64,000 nucleotides of DNA from Microbacterium oleivorans. Its GTDB lineage: Bacteria; Actinomycetota; Actinomycetes; Actinomycetales; Microbacteriaceae. A program made the position numbers and the translations under genes. The notes below the pieces were generated by a model that ran no database searches, was not told the origin of the DNA, and saw nothing but the letters and a program-made list of their open reading frames with translations. The DNA lies in assembly GCF_001644225.1 (NCBI RefSeq), contig NZ_LSTV01000001.1, forward strand, positions 930,001 through 994,000, in the 5' to 3' direction. Below are positions 55,461-64,000 of the stretch, one piece after another (positions within the stretch are counted from its first letter, which is position 1; every line of letters starts with the position of its first letter).

Positions 55461-56816
55461 TCACGAACGGCGCAGCAGCCAGATCGACATGGCGTCGGTC
55501 GCGTGACGGTGCGGCCACAGCTGCGCTCGACCGGAACCGTCGGCCGGTGCGGCGAGATCGATGTCGCCGCCCGAGATCTCACGGAGCACCGCGCGGGCGT
55601 CGAGCTGGGTGAGCCCGGCGCCGAAACGACGCTCCACCTCGGCGACCACACCCGCCGTCTCGGCCAGGTGCGGGGAGCACGTGACGTAGGCGACGACCCC
55701 GCCGGGAGCGAGCGCGTCGACCGCCGCGGTGAGGAGCTCGGTCTGCAACTGCGTCAGCTCGGGGACGTCGGCGGGGGCCTTGCGCCACCGCGCCTCGGGG
55801 CGCCGACGGAGGGCACCGAGTCCGGTGCACGGCGCGTCGACGAGGATGCGGTCGTAGACCCCCCTGCCGGCACGCGTGCGGCCGTCCTCCTCCGACACCG
55901 GCACCTCGAGCGGGACCGCGGCGACCGACTGGCGCACCAGTCGCGCACGTGCCGGGGAGAGCTCGTTCGCCTCGAGCCGGGCGTCGTGCGCGGCCGCCTC
56001 GGCCGCGAGGACCGCCGTCTTGCCGCCCGGAGCGGCGCACAGGTCGAGCCAGCGCTCGCCCTTGCGGACGGGCAGAGCACGGGACAGCGCGAGGGCGGCG
56101 AGCTGGGACCCCTCGTCCTGGACGCGCACGGCACCGCCCGAGGCGCGCACGATGCGATCGGGGTCGCCGCCGGCGAGCCGGAAGCCCAGCGGCGAGAACG
56201 GCGTGCGATCGGCGTCCGCCGGGATCTCGCCCACGCCCGGGAGGGCCGACAGCGTCACCGTCGGAGCGGCGTTGTCCGCCGCCAGCAGGTCGAGCAGCTC
56301 CGCCTCGCGACCCTCCGCGGCGAGGGCGCGTCGGAAGGAGCGGATGATCCAGACGGGATGGGCGTAGCGCACCGACAGCCGCTCGTCGTCGGAGCGGGCG
56401 GCATCCTCGATACGCGACAGCCACTCGTCCGCGTCCCGTTCGGACACGCGGCGGAGGACGGCGTTCGCGAAACCCGTCGCACGACGTCCGGCGACGCGCC
56501 CCACGAGGTCGACCGTCTCGTGGACCGCGGCGTGCGCGGGGACGCGCGTCGCCAGCAGCTGATGCGCCCCCAGCCGCAGCGCGTCCAGGACGGCGGCATC
56601 GATGCCCGAGACCGGGCGTGCCGCGGCGATCTCGATGATCGCGTCGTAGGTGCCCACCCGGCGGAGCGTGCCGTAGGTGAGTTCGGTGGCGAGAGCGGCA
56701 TCCGCCGTCGACAGCCGGGCGCGCTCGAGTTCGCGCGGGAGCAGGAGGTTGGCGTAGGCGTCCTCCGCACCGACCGCGTGGATGACGGTGTACGCGACGT
56801 CGCGCGCGGCGGTCAC
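55461..56816 (-). CDS. rsmB: 16S rRNA (cytosine-967-C5)-methyltransferase
   Basis: 451 aa. An N-terminal NusB-like RNA-binding domain (about residues 1-140) precedes the SAM-dependent methyltransferase domain: SAM binding in LDLCAAPGGKTAVLA, catalytic Cys in DAPCTGLGALRRRPE and the second Cys in YVTCSPHLAET. The GTG at 56816 is chosen because it overlaps the fmt stop (GTGA); a longer frame upstream would run inside fmt. It is the end of the priA-fmt-rsmB string, a common order in actinobacteria. Confidence 0.95.
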   Translation of the reverse strand: MTAARDVAYTVIHAVGAEDAYANLLLPRELERARLSTADAALATELTYGTLRRVGTYDAIIEIAAARPVSGIDAAVLDALRLGAHQLLATRVPAHAAVHETVDLVGRVAGRRATGFANAVLRRVSERDADEWLSRIEDAARSDDERLSVRYAHPVWIIRSFRRALAAEGREAELLDLLAADNAAPTVTLSALPGVGEIPADADRTPFSPLGFRLAGGDPDRIVRASGGAVRVQDEGSQLAALALSRALPVRKGERWLDLCAAPGGKTAVLAAEAAAHDARLEANELSPARARLVRQSVAAVPLEVPVSEEDGRTRAGRGVYDRILVDAPCTGLGALRRRPEARWRKAPADVPELTQLQTELLTAAVDALAPGGVVAYVTCSPHLAETAGVVAEVERRFGAGLTQLDARAVLREISGGDIDLAAPADGSGRAQLWPHRHATDAMSIWLLRRS

Positions 56817-57745
56817 GACGACTCCCCCGGCAGGTCGGCGCGCGGATCGTCGGACCGGAGGCCACGCCACCAGTCCGCGGCGGGCATGGCGCCCCTGCCG
56901 GCGGGCTGCACGGTGCGCAGGAGCAGCGTCCCCTTCCCCGTCCCCACGAGCACGTCACGGCCGACGAGGGCGAGCCGGCCGACTTCGAGGCCGGTGTCGG
57001 GACCGCGCAGGGCCGCGTGGATCTTCACACGTGCGCCGGCGACGGACAGGTGCGCGCCGGGTTCGGGGGTCGTCCCGCGGAAACGGTCGACCACCCGGTC
57101 GGCGGGCTGCGTCAGGTCTAGGGCGCCGTCCGCCTGCGTGAGCTTGGGGGCGAGCGTCGGCTCCCCCTGCTGCGGGGTCGGGGCGGCGGTGCCGTCCTCG
57201 ATCGCGTCGACGACGCGGGACACCAGCTGAGCACCCGAGATCGCCAGGTCGGCGAGCACGTCACCCGCGGTCGCCCCGCGCGGGACGTCGTAGCGCAGCT
57301 CGTCGTACACGTCGCCCGCATCCAGGGCCGGGACGAGCTGGAACACGCTGGCGCCCGTCACCCGGTCGCCCGCGATGAGCGCGTGCTGCACCGGCGCGGC
57401 GCCGCGCCATTTGGGGAGGAGCGAGAAGTGCAGGTTGATCCATCCGTGCCGGGGCGTCGAGAGCAGGGGCTCCCGCACGAGACCGCCGTACGCGACGATG
57501 ACACCGAGGTCCGCGCCGAGGGCGGCGATCTCGGCGGTCGCCGCTTCGTCGAGCCGGTCGGCCTTGACGACGGTCAGTCCGAGCTCCTCGGCCGCCACCG
57601 CTACGGGGGACGGCGTCAGCACGCGCTTGCGTCCGACGGGGGCGTCGCGACGGGTGACGACGCCGACGATCTCGTGGGACGAGGCGGCGAGGGCGCGGAG
57701 CGAGGGGACGGCCGGTTCGGGGGTTCCGGCGAAAACGACGCGCAT
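56813..57745 (-). CDS. fmt: Methionyl-tRNA formyltransferase
   Basis: 310-aa enzyme making fMet-tRNA for initiation. The N-terminal formyltransferase domain has VFAGTPEPAVPSL, the catalytic Asn/His region WINLHFSLLPKWRGAAPVQ and the 10-formyl-THF binding part. The C-terminal OB domain starts near residue 205. The ATG follows GAGGACCTGA. It is 8 bp downstream of priA and overlaps rsmB. Confidence 0.97.
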   Translation of the reverse strand: MRVVFAGTPEPAVPSLRALAASSHEIVGVVTRRDAPVGRKRVLTPSPVAVAAEELGLTVVKADRLDEAATAEIAALGADLGVIVAYGGLVREPLLSTPRHGWINLHFSLLPKWRGAAPVQHALIAGDRVTGASVFQLVPALDAGDVYDELRYDVPRGATAGDVLADLAISGAQLVSRVVDAIEDGTAAPTPQQGEPTLAPKLTQADGALDLTQPADRVVDRFRGTTPEPGAHLSVAGARVKIHAALRGPDTGLEVGRLALVGRDVLVGTGKGTLLLRTVQPAGRGAMPAADWWRGLRSDDPRADLPGESS

Positions 57746-57753
57746 TCAGGTCC

Positions 57754-59703
57754 TCACAGATCGAGCTCGGGCACATCGAGCCGAACCCTGAGTGTAGTCC
57801 GCGGCCCCGGACCCCGCCGTCGGCCGCGGACGGCGTCGGCGACGACCGAGGCCCGCAGCTGCTCGGCCACCGCGCGCCCGTGCGCGTAGTCGACCCGCAC
57901 GAGCGCACGCGCGCCGTCGTCGGTCGGCACCGGCCCCAGCACGCTGAGGGGGCCCAGGCCCGGAACCTCCTCGCGCAGCTCGGCGAGGGCGCGGTCGACG
58001 GATGCCGCGGCCCCTTCGACGGCGGCGACCCGGACCGTCGGCGGCATGAGCAGCGGCGCCCGATCGGACAGTTCCGCGCGGGCGTAGGCCGCGTGCGTCC
58101 AGGTTGCCAGCGCACGCGCGACCGGACCGGTGACCCCGACGAGGTGGACCGGCGCGCCGGGCGCCGCGAGGGCGGCGGCGTTCGACCACCACCGGAGGCA
58201 CGACTCGCCGATGCGCAGCTGCTCGGCCATGAGCATCTTGTCGCCGTCCAGGAGGATCACCGCGCGGTACCCGCCCTCGGCGGGCGGCTCCGCGCCCCGC
58301 GTCGCGATGACGAGGGCGGGACGGGCGTCGACGGACGCGACGGGGTGATCGCCGTCGGCGACGACGACCCGGATGCCGGGGAACGCCCGCCCGAGCTCGT
58401 CGGCGGTGCGCTCGCTGCCCGACGACGCCATCCGGAACCGCGTCCCCTGGCAGTTCGCGCAGGTCCAGTTCGGCGCCGACCGGCCGCACCAGCCGCAGTC
58501 CGGGGTGGCTCCCGGCCGGCGCGCGCGGAGCGGGCCCGCGCAGTGTCGACACCGCGCCGGGTGACGGCACTCGGCGCAGACGAGCACGGGCGAGTACCCC
58601 GGACGGGCGACCTGCACGAGCACGGGACCGTGCTGCAGGGCTTCGCGCGCGGCGGCGAAGGCCGCGGACGGCACGCGGGCGCCCCGGTACTCGGCCTCGT
58701 GGGTGGCCGACAGGACGACCCGCGGGCTGACGCGGCGCTGCGCGGGCACCTCCCGCACCCAGCCGAGCTGGACGAGGCGTTCGACGTCCGTCGTGCGGGT
58801 GTGACCGGCGAAGACGAGGGCGGAATGCTCCTCCTCCTGCCGCACGAGCGCCGCATCGCGGGCGTGGACCCCGGGACTCAGCGGCTCGGCGAGCAGCGGG
58901 TCGCCGTCGTCCCACAGGAGGACCGCACCGACGTCGTGGGCCGGGGCGTAGACGCTCGACCGGTTGCCCACCACGATGCAGGGCGCGGGGCTCAGCATCC
59001 GGAGGTAGGTCGCGAACCTCTCCGGTCCCGACCGCCGGGCGTCGTCGCGGATGACGGCGTCCGCCGGCACGAGCGCCGCGAGCGCCTCCAGGACCTGCGA
59101 CTGGTCGCGGTGGTCCGGCACGACGATGAGCGCGCTCCGGCCGCCGTCCAGGACGAGGGTCGCGAGCGACGCGAGCAGATCCGCCCACGCGCCGCGCAGC
59201 TGCCCGGGCGAGGGATGCGGGGGCGCATCCACCGCGAGCCGCTCCCCCGCGAGTACCGCATCGGCGAGCCCGGGGTACGCCGATGCCACCGCGCGTGCGC
59301 GGGTCGCGGCATCCGGGTCCACCGTCGGCGGCGCGGGGGGCTCGGCTGCGACCCACGCCTTCTCTGCGCGCACCATCCGTTTGGGGACAGCCAGACGCAG
59401 GATGTCGCTCGCCGAGCCGGCGGCGCGGTCCGCCACGCGTCGGGCGAGCCGGTAGAGCCCGTCGGGGAGGATCGGGACGAGGGAGACGACCGAGGCCACC
59501 TCGGACAGCGGTCTCCCGCCCGGCTCGACCTCGGCGCGCTCGATGACCCAGGCCTCGACCACGCGTCCGGCGCTCCGCAGCGGCACCTTCACACGCACGC
59601 CCGGGCGGACGTGCTCCCGGAGGGCGCTCGGGACGGCGTAGTCGAAGAGCCGGTCGAGCTGCGGCAGCGGCGAGTCGATGAGGACCCGCGCGACGTCGAT
59701 CAC
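57754..59703 (-). CDS. priA: Primosomal protein PriA, helicase motifs missing
   Basis: 649-aa replication restart factor homologue. The N-terminal DNA-binding part has VLIDSPLPQLDRLFDYAVP. The zinc-binding region is intact, with eight cysteines in four CxxC pairs (CAEC, CRHC, CGWC, CANC) near residues 390-435. The ATPase Walker A (GxxGSGKT) is absent: the expected place reads LVLDGGRSALIVVPDHRD. The DEEH box is replaced by LLWDDGDPLL. It therefore probably lacks helicase activity, as described for mycobacterial and other actinobacterial PriA. The GTG at 59703 is 4 bp from the metK stop. Confidence 0.93.
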   Translation of the reverse strand: MIDVARVLIDSPLPQLDRLFDYAVPSALREHVRPGVRVKVPLRSAGRVVEAWVIERAEVEPGGRPLSEVASVVSLVPILPDGLYRLARRVADRAAGSASDILRLAVPKRMVRAEKAWVAAEPPAPPTVDPDAATRARAVASAYPGLADAVLAGERLAVDAPPHPSPGQLRGAWADLLASLATLVLDGGRSALIVVPDHRDQSQVLEALAALVPADAVIRDDARRSGPERFATYLRMLSPAPCIVVGNRSSVYAPAHDVGAVLLWDDGDPLLAEPLSPGVHARDAALVRQEEEHSALVFAGHTRTTDVERLVQLGWVREVPAQRRVSPRVVLSATHEAEYRGARVPSAAFAAAREALQHGPVLVQVARPGYSPVLVCAECRHPARCRHCAGPLRARRPGATPDCGWCGRSAPNWTCANCQGTRFRMASSGSERTADELGRAFPGIRVVVADGDHPVASVDARPALVIATRGAEPPAEGGYRAVILLDGDKMLMAEQLRIGESCLRWWSNAAALAAPGAPVHLVGVTGPVARALATWTHAAYARAELSDRAPLLMPPTVRVAAVEGAAASVDRALAELREEVPGLGPLSVLGPVPTDDGARALVRVDYAHGRAVAEQLRASVVADAVRGRRRGPGPRTTLRVRLDVPELDL

Positions 59704-59707
59704 GGGG

Positions 59708-60901
59708 TCAGAGACCGGCGGCGGCCCGCAACGCGTCGACGCGGTCGGTGCGCTCCCAGGTGAACTCGGGGAGTTCGCGCCCGAAGTGCCCGTACGCGGC
59801 GGTCTGCGCGTAGATGGGACGCAGCAGGTCGAGGTCGTCGATGATCGCCTGGGGGCGCAGGTCGAACACGTCGCGGATCGCGGCCGTGATCGCCTCATCG
59901 GAGACGTGACCGGTGCCGAAGGTCTCGACGTAGAGCCCGACCGGCGCGGCGCGGCCGATGGCGTACGCCACCTGCACCTCGAGACGATCGGCCAGACCCG
60001 CCGCGACCGCGTTCTTGGCGACCCAGCGCATCGCGTACGCCGCCGAACGGTCGACCTTGGACGGGTCCTTGCCGCTGAACGCCCCGCCGCCGTGTCGGGC
60101 GGCGCCGCCGTAGGTGTCGATGATGATCTTGCGTCCCGTCAGGCCCGCATCGCCCTTCGGGCCGCCGACGACGAAGGGGCCTGCCGGGTTGATGACGTAC
60201 CGGACGTCCGAGACGTCGAGCCCCGTCTGGGCGAGGACGGGGTCGATGACCTCGGCCTGGACCGCCGCGCGGAGCGCCGGCAGCGAGATGTCGGGGTGGT
60301 GCTGCGTCGACAGCACCACGGTGTCGACGGTGCGCGGCGTCGTGCCGTCGTACCCGAGGGTCACCTGCGTCTTGCCGTCGGGACGGAGAAAGGGCAGGGC
60401 GCCGCTGCGGCGGGCGTCGGTCAGCCGCTCGGCGAGGCGGTGCGCCGTCCAGATCGCGGTCGGCATGTACTGCGGCGTCTCGTTCGTGGCGTAGCCGAAC
60501 ATGATGCCCTGGTCACCCGCCCCGAGCGCGTCGACGGGGTCCACCGAACCGCCTTCGCGGTGCTCGAGCGCGTTGTCGACACCCGCGGCGATGTCGCCGG
60601 ACTGCTCGCCGATCGAGACCGTCACGCCGCAGGAGTCGCCGTCGAAGCCGGTCTCGGACGAGGTGTAGCCGATGCGGTTCACGACGCGACGGACGATCCC
60701 GGGGATGTCGACGTAGCCGTCGGTGCGCACCTCGCCCGCGACGTGGACGAGCCCCGTGGTGACGAGGGTCTCGACGGCGACGCGGCTGCCGGGGTCGAGC
60801 TCGAGCAGGGCGTCGAGGATGCTGTCGGAGATCTGGTCGCAGATCTTGTCGGGGTGACCTTCGGTCACGGACTCCGACGTGAACAGGCGCAGCGCGGTCA
60901 T
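59708..60901 (-). CDS. metK: S-adenosylmethionine synthetase
   Basis: 397-aa enzyme making SAM from methionine and ATP. Motifs: [20 protein letters not shown] at the N-terminus, [15 protein letters not shown], and the phosphate-binding loop [19 protein letters not shown]. Full length and intact. An ATG with GGAGGACCG precedes it. No SAM riboswitch-like structure was recognised in the 116-bp upstream region, which contains the rpoZ terminator. metY nearby gives a link to methionine synthesis. Confidence 0.97.
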   Translation of the reverse strand: MTALRLFTSESVTEGHPDKICDQISDSILDALLELDPGSRVAVETLVTTGLVHVAGEVRTDGYVDIPGIVRRVVNRIGYTSSETGFDGDSCGVTVSIGEQSGDIAAGVDNALEHREGGSVDPVDALGAGDQGIMFGYATNETPQYMPTAIWTAHRLAERLTDARRSGALPFLRPDGKTQVTLGYDGTTPRTVDTVVLSTQHHPDISLPALRAAVQAEVIDPVLAQTGLDVSDVRYVINPAGPFVVGGPKGDAGLTGRKIIIDTYGGAARHGGGAFSGKDPSKVDRSAAYAMRWVAKNAVAAGLADRLEVQVAYAIGRAAPVGLYVETFGTGHVSDEAITAAIRDVFDLRPQAIIDDLDLLRPIYAQTAAYGHFGRELPEFTWERTDRVDALRAAAGL

Positions 60902-60941
60902 CGGTCCTCCAGAGGGCGGATCGGGGGTGTGGAAACCATCA

Positions 60942-60976
60942 TGCCCGCGGTCCCCGACATGGGGGATTCGCGGGCA
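60942..60976 (-). terminator. Terminator of rpoZ
   Basis: Stem TGCCCGCG/CGCGGGCA (8 bp), extended by TCCCC/GGGGA inside, between rpoZ and metK. It is followed by a T-containing stretch on the minus strand. Confidence 0.65.
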
Positions 60977-61017
60977 TGAGGATGACGCCGTGTGGCGCCC
61001 GGGTCATGACGTCGAGG

Positions 61018-61272
61018 TCACTCGGCCGCGCGCAGGCGCAGCTTGTCCTCGTGGATCTCGTGGAGGGCGATCGTGAGGGGCTTGTCCTCGACGTTCGAGT
61101 CGACGAGGGGGCCCACGTTGTCGAAGAGGTTGCCCTCGTGGAGGTCCGAGTAGTAGTCGTTGATCTGACGCGCACGCTTGGATGCGTAGATCACGAGCTG
61201 GTACTTCGAGTCGACCTTGTCGAGCAGTGCGTCGATGGGCGGGTCGATGATGCCCTGGTCACGGTTGGCCAT
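61018..61272 (-). CDS. rpoZ: RNA polymerase omega subunit
   Basis: 84-aa omega subunit that helps assemble the beta' subunit. [35 protein letters not shown] is the conserved helical part. The C-terminus ends [18 protein letters not shown]. The ATG has GGAGGACCACC upstream. A TAGACT box (61343-61348, minus) may start a 60-nt leader. No gmk or coaBC gene, the common neighbours, is next to it within the window. Confidence 0.97.
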   Translation of the reverse strand: MANRDQGIIDPPIDALLDKVDSKYQLVIYASKRARQINDYYSDLHEGNLFDNVGPLVDSNVEDKPLTIALHEIHEDKLRLRAAE

Positions 61273-61353
61273 GGTGGTCCTCCAGGATCGGTGAGGCGAG
61301 AAGACTGCACGGACGCGCGTGTGCGCGGCGCGGCATCCCGCCAGTCTACAGGG

Positions 61354-61375
61354 CGCGCGGTGGTTCCGCCGCGCG
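61354..61375 (-). terminator. Terminator behind the CoA-binding protein gene
   Basis: Perfect 7-bp stem CGCGCGG/CCGCGCG with an 8-base loop, 6 bp after the stop codon on the minus strand. Confidence 0.55.
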
Positions 61376-61380
61376 GGCTG

Positions 61381-61920
61381 TCACCGGCTGAGCAGCTGCC
61401 GCTTCGAGCTCAGCACTCCGGTGTCGAACCCGGCGAGGTGCAGCCCGCCGTGGAAGCGCGCGTGCTCTATCTTGACGCAGCGGTCCATGACGACCGACAG
61501 TCCCGCGCCGGCGGCGATCTTCGCGGCTCCCTCGTGCCACGAGCCGAGCTGCAGCCAGAGGGTCGAGGCGCCAGCATCCACCGCCTCCTGCGCGACGCCG
61601 GGCAGGTCGTCGTGCTTTCGGAACACGTCGACGATGTCGGGGGCGACGGGGAGGTCGGCGAGCGAGGCGTACGCAGGCTGCCCGAGGATCTCGGTGGCCC
61701 GCGGGTTGACGTAGTACACGTCGTACGGCGAGCTCCCCCGCAGGTAGGTCGCGACGAAGTAGCTCGCCCGCGCCGGGTTATCGGAGGCGCCGACGATCGC
61801 GACCGTCTTCGCCCGGCGGAGGATCTCGAACCGTTCCTGCGCGCCGGCGGCGGGCCACGTGCGGCGGGCGGGGTGGTGCCCGGCGGGTGCGGGCAGGGCG
61901 CACGCGTTCGCGTCGCTCAT
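61381..61920 (-). CDS. CoA-binding domain protein (YccU-like)
   Basis: 179-aa Rossmann-fold CoA-binding protein of the YccU group. TVAIVGASDNPARASYFVATYL gives the dinucleotide-type loop. PYDVYYVNPRATEILGQPAYASLADLP and DIVDVFRKHDDLPGVAQEAVDAG follow, then LWLQLGS and the conserved VVMDRCVKIEHAR. A Pro/His-rich N-terminal extension of about 25 residues is present. YccU proteins bind CoA in the cytoplasm; no enzymatic role is known. The ATG overlaps the metY stop (ATGA). Confidence 0.88.
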   Translation of the reverse strand: MSDANACALPAPAGHHPARRTWPAAGAQERFEILRRAKTVAIVGASDNPARASYFVATYLRGSSPYDVYYVNPRATEILGQPAYASLADLPVAPDIVDVFRKHDDLPGVAQEAVDAGASTLWLQLGSWHEGAAKIAAGAGLSVVMDRCVKIEHARFHGGLHLAGFDTGVLSSKRQLLSR

Positions 61921-63254
61921 CGGCTGACTCCTGTGGCTCGGGTGAGGGCCTGATCGAGGTCCCAGATGATGTCCTCGGGGTCTTCGAGACCGACCGAGAT
62001 GCGGATGAGGTCGGCGGGGACGCCGGCGGCGACGAGCTGCTCGGCGCTCAGCTGCTGGTGCGTCGTCGAGGCGGGGTGGATGACGAGGGTCCGCGCGTCG
62101 CCGATGTTGGCCAGGTGAGAGGCGAGCTGCAGCGCGTCGATGACGGCCTCCCCGGCGCGGCGTCCCGCGGCCACCCGCTCCGCCTCGGTCGACGTCCCGT
62201 CGCCCGCCTTCACGCCGAACGCGAAGACCGACCCCGGTCCGAGCGGCAGGTACTTCTGCGCCCGTGCATGGTGCGGATGACCGGGAAGCCCCGCCCACGT
62301 CACGAACGAGACGCGGGGGTCGCAGTCCAGCCACTCGGCGACGATGCGCGCATTGGCGAGATGCGCGTCGATGCGCTGCGGCAGGGTCTCGACGCCCTGC
62401 AGCAGCAGGAACGCGGAGTGCGGGCTGAGCGCCGCACCGATGTCGCGGAGCTGCTCGGTGCGGAGCTTGGTGAGGAAGCCGTACTCGCCGAAGTTGTCCC
62501 ACCAGCGGATGCCGCCGTAGGAGGCCACCGGCTCGGTCATCTGCGGGAACTTCCCGTTGCCCCAGTCGAACGTCCCCTTCTCGACGACCACGCCGCCGAG
62601 GGTGGTGCCGTGCCCGCCGAGGAACTTGGTGACCGAATGGATGACGATGTCCGCGCCGTGTTCGAGCGGCCGGGCGAGATACGGGGTCGCGAGGGTCGAG
62701 TCGACGACGAGCGGGATGCCGGCCGCGTGAGCGACCTCGGCGAGACCCTCGATGTCGGCGATCTCGCCCGACGGGTTGCCGATCGTCTCGACGTAGAGGA
62801 CCTTCGTCTCGGGCCGGATCGCCGCGGCGTAGTCGGCCGGATCGCTCGAGGCGACGAACGTGGTGTCGACGCCGAAGCGGCGGAGCGTCACGTCGAGCTG
62901 CGTCACGGTTCCGCCGTAGAGCTGCGCCGAGGCCACGACGTGGTCGCCGACGCCGACGAGGGCGGCGAACGTGATGAACTCCGCACTCATGCCCGACGCC
63001 GTCGCGACGGCGCCGATCCCGCCCTCGAGCGAGGCGAGGCGCTCCTCGAGCGCGGCGACGGTGGGGTTGCCGATGCGGGAGTAGATGTTGCCGTACTTCT
63101 GCAGCGCGAAGAGGTTCGCGGCATCCGTCGCGTCGTCGAAGACGAACGAGGAGGTCTGGTAGATCGGCACGGCGCGGGCGCCGGTGGCGGCATCCGGGGT
63201 CCCTCCGGCGTGAAGGGCGCGGGTACGGAAGCCGAAGCGGTGTTCGTCGGTCAT
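61917..63254 (-). CDS. metY: O-acetylhomoserine sulfhydrylase
   Basis: 445-aa PLP enzyme of the Cys/Met metabolism family that makes homocysteine from O-acetylhomoserine and sulfide. The N-terminus [31 protein letters not shown] and the PLP-lysine stretch [15 protein letters not shown] (Lys near residue 210) are diagnostic of the MetY group. [22 protein letters not shown] is conserved. The ATG has GAGAAG upstream. It lies 25 bp behind acs and overlaps the CoA-binding gene. Confidence 0.95.
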   Translation of the reverse strand: MTDEHRFGFRTRALHAGGTPDAATGARAVPIYQTSSFVFDDATDAANLFALQKYGNIYSRIGNPTVAALEERLASLEGGIGAVATASGMSAEFITFAALVGVGDHVVASAQLYGGTVTQLDVTLRRFGVDTTFVASSDPADYAAAIRPETKVLYVETIGNPSGEIADIEGLAEVAHAAGIPLVVDSTLATPYLARPLEHGADIVIHSVTKFLGGHGTTLGGVVVEKGTFDWGNGKFPQMTEPVASYGGIRWWDNFGEYGFLTKLRTEQLRDIGAALSPHSAFLLLQGVETLPQRIDAHLANARIVAEWLDCDPRVSFVTWAGLPGHPHHARAQKYLPLGPGSVFAFGVKAGDGTSTEAERVAAGRRAGEAVIDALQLASHLANIGDARTLVIHPASTTHQQLSAEQLVAAGVPADLIRISVGLEDPEDIIWDLDQALTRATGVSR

Positions 63255-63279
63255 GTCTTCTCTCTCGGGATGCCGCGTG

Positions 63280-64000
63280 TCAGGCCGCGGCGAGGGCGGC
63301 GGCGATCTCTGCGACGGCGTCGGGGTTCTGCAGCGACGTGGTGTCGCCGAGCGGCGCGGGCTCGCGACCGGCACGGCGGTCCTGCTCCGCCTGCCACAGC
63401 TGGGCGAGCAGGCGGCGGAGGATCTTGCCGGAACGGGTCTTCGGCAGGTCCGGGACGACGACCACATGGCGGGGCTTGGCGACCGGCCCGATCTCGCGCG
63501 CGACGTGCGCGCGGAGGTCGGCGGCATCCGGCTCCCCCGCCCCGGACGCGACGACGAAAGCCGCGACCGCGTGGCCGGTGACGGGATCGGCGACAGCCGT
63601 CGTGCCCGCCTCGCCCACCGTCTCGTGCGCCACGAGGACCGATTCGATCTCGATCGTCGACAGGCGGTGCCCGGAGACGTTCACGACGTCGTCGAGTCGC
63701 CCGAGGATGCGGATGTGGCCATCGGTGTCGCGGGTCGCACCGTCCCCCGCGACGTAGTAGCCGCCGTACTCCCCGTGCCCGGCGTAGGCCGACCAGTACG
63801 CGTCGCGGTAGCGGTCCGGGTCCCCCCAGACGGTCCGCGCCATGCCCGGCCAGGGCCGCCGCACGACGAGCGTGCCCGAGCGTCCCGGCGGGACCTCGCG
63901 GCCCTCGGCATCCACCACGGCCGCGTCGATCCCCGGCAGCGGGACGGTCGCGGAGCCGGGCTTCAGGGTCGTGACGCCGGGCAGCGGGGCGATCATCGCC
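63280..64000 (-). CDS. acs: Acetyl-CoA synthetase, C-terminal part
   Basis: The frame runs off the right edge; about 240 C-terminal residues are visible. They match AMP-forming acetate-CoA ligase: LPGVTTLKPGSATVPLPGIDAAVVD, WPGMARTVWGDPDRY, YVAGDGATRDTDGHIRILGRLDDVVNVSGHRLSTIEIES and the acetylatable lysine in PKTRSGKILRRLL. The C-terminal residues after the lysine extend by about 50 aa with a basic linker, longer than in typical Acs. It scavenges acetate into acetyl-CoA. Confidence 0.92.
   Translation of the reverse strand, partial: AMIAPLPGVTTLKPGSATVPLPGIDAAVVDAEGREVPPGRSGTLVVRRPWPGMARTVWGDPDRYRDAYWSAYAGHGEYGGYYVAGDGATRDTDGHIRILGRLDDVVNVSGHRLSTIEIESVLVAHETVGEAGTTAVADPVTGHAVAAFVVASGAGEPDAADLRAHVAREIGPVAKPRHVVVVPDLPKTRSGKILRRLLAQLWQAEQDRRAGREPAPLGDTTSLQNPDAVAEIAAALAAA

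Noticed and set aside
60902..61017. SAM riboswitch upstream of metK
   Set aside because: The 116 bp contain the rpoZ terminator hairpin and a normal ribosome site; no SAM aptamer-like multi-helix structure could be drawn.

Overview
The window is one contiguous piece of a high-GC actinobacterial chromosome, most likely from the family Microbacteriaceae (Microbacterium or a close relative). The evidence is the gene content (RbpA, an Nei glycosylase beside rpiB, a PdtaR-type ANTAR regulator, HGxxPAAW and DUF6458 membrane proteins, a PriA without helicase motifs), frequent GTG starts, many 4-nt ATGA/GTGA gene overlaps, and several starts preceded at 6-7 bp by a TANNNT -10 box, as expected for leaderless actinobacterial transcripts. 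No rRNA, CRISPR array, insertion sequence, phage gene or replication origin was seen, and no stretch above about 200 bases lacks a gene.

Layout. Positions 1-5751 (+) carry rpiB (5' truncated by the window), nei, a PaiB-like flavin protein, an amidohydrolase, a gamma-carbonic anhydrase and lnt. Positions 5755-8417 (-) carry rbpA and an nfeD/band-7/glycerophosphodiesterase operon. Positions 8554-12083 hold an unusual SDR, an AEC transporter and a small DUF2975/XRE/membrane-protein module. Positions 12206-28088 form the accessory part: a plant-glycan utilisation locus with two ROK regulators, a lipoprotein sugar-binding protein, two ABC permeases, GH27, GH127, GH51, GH31 and GH35 enzymes and a LacI regulator. 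None of the enzymes shows a signal peptide, so imported oligosaccharides are probably hydrolysed in the cytoplasm. No ABC ATPase is present, so a shared ATPase encoded elsewhere is expected.

Positions 28101-38855 carry DUF427, two MFS transporters, DUF6458, an SGNH hydrolase, an LLM flavin enzyme under a perfect palindrome, a DUF885 peptidase-like protein, polA, a thioesterase and a GNAT enzyme. Positions 38866-64000 are conserved core genes, nearly all on the minus strand: pdtaR, tRNA-Leu(CAA) on the plus strand, a GlsB-like protein, pyk, gltD, gltB, lgt, trpA, trpB, trpC, two small membrane proteins, hisI, hisF, hisG, hisE, rpe, rsmB, fmt, priA, metK, rpoZ, a CoA-binding protein, metY and the 3' part of acs.

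The most interesting observations are: the glycan locus with twin kinase-dead ROK regulators; several clear operator-like palindromes; a set of TANNNT-N6/7-start leaderless promoters; hairpins shared by convergent genes that contain their stop codons; and an apparent DNA-level enrichment of GGATGC/GCATCC that recruits otherwise less used codons. I found no convincing wholly new biological system. The DUF2975-XRE-membrane protein module and the palindrome-controlled genes are the least explained parts.
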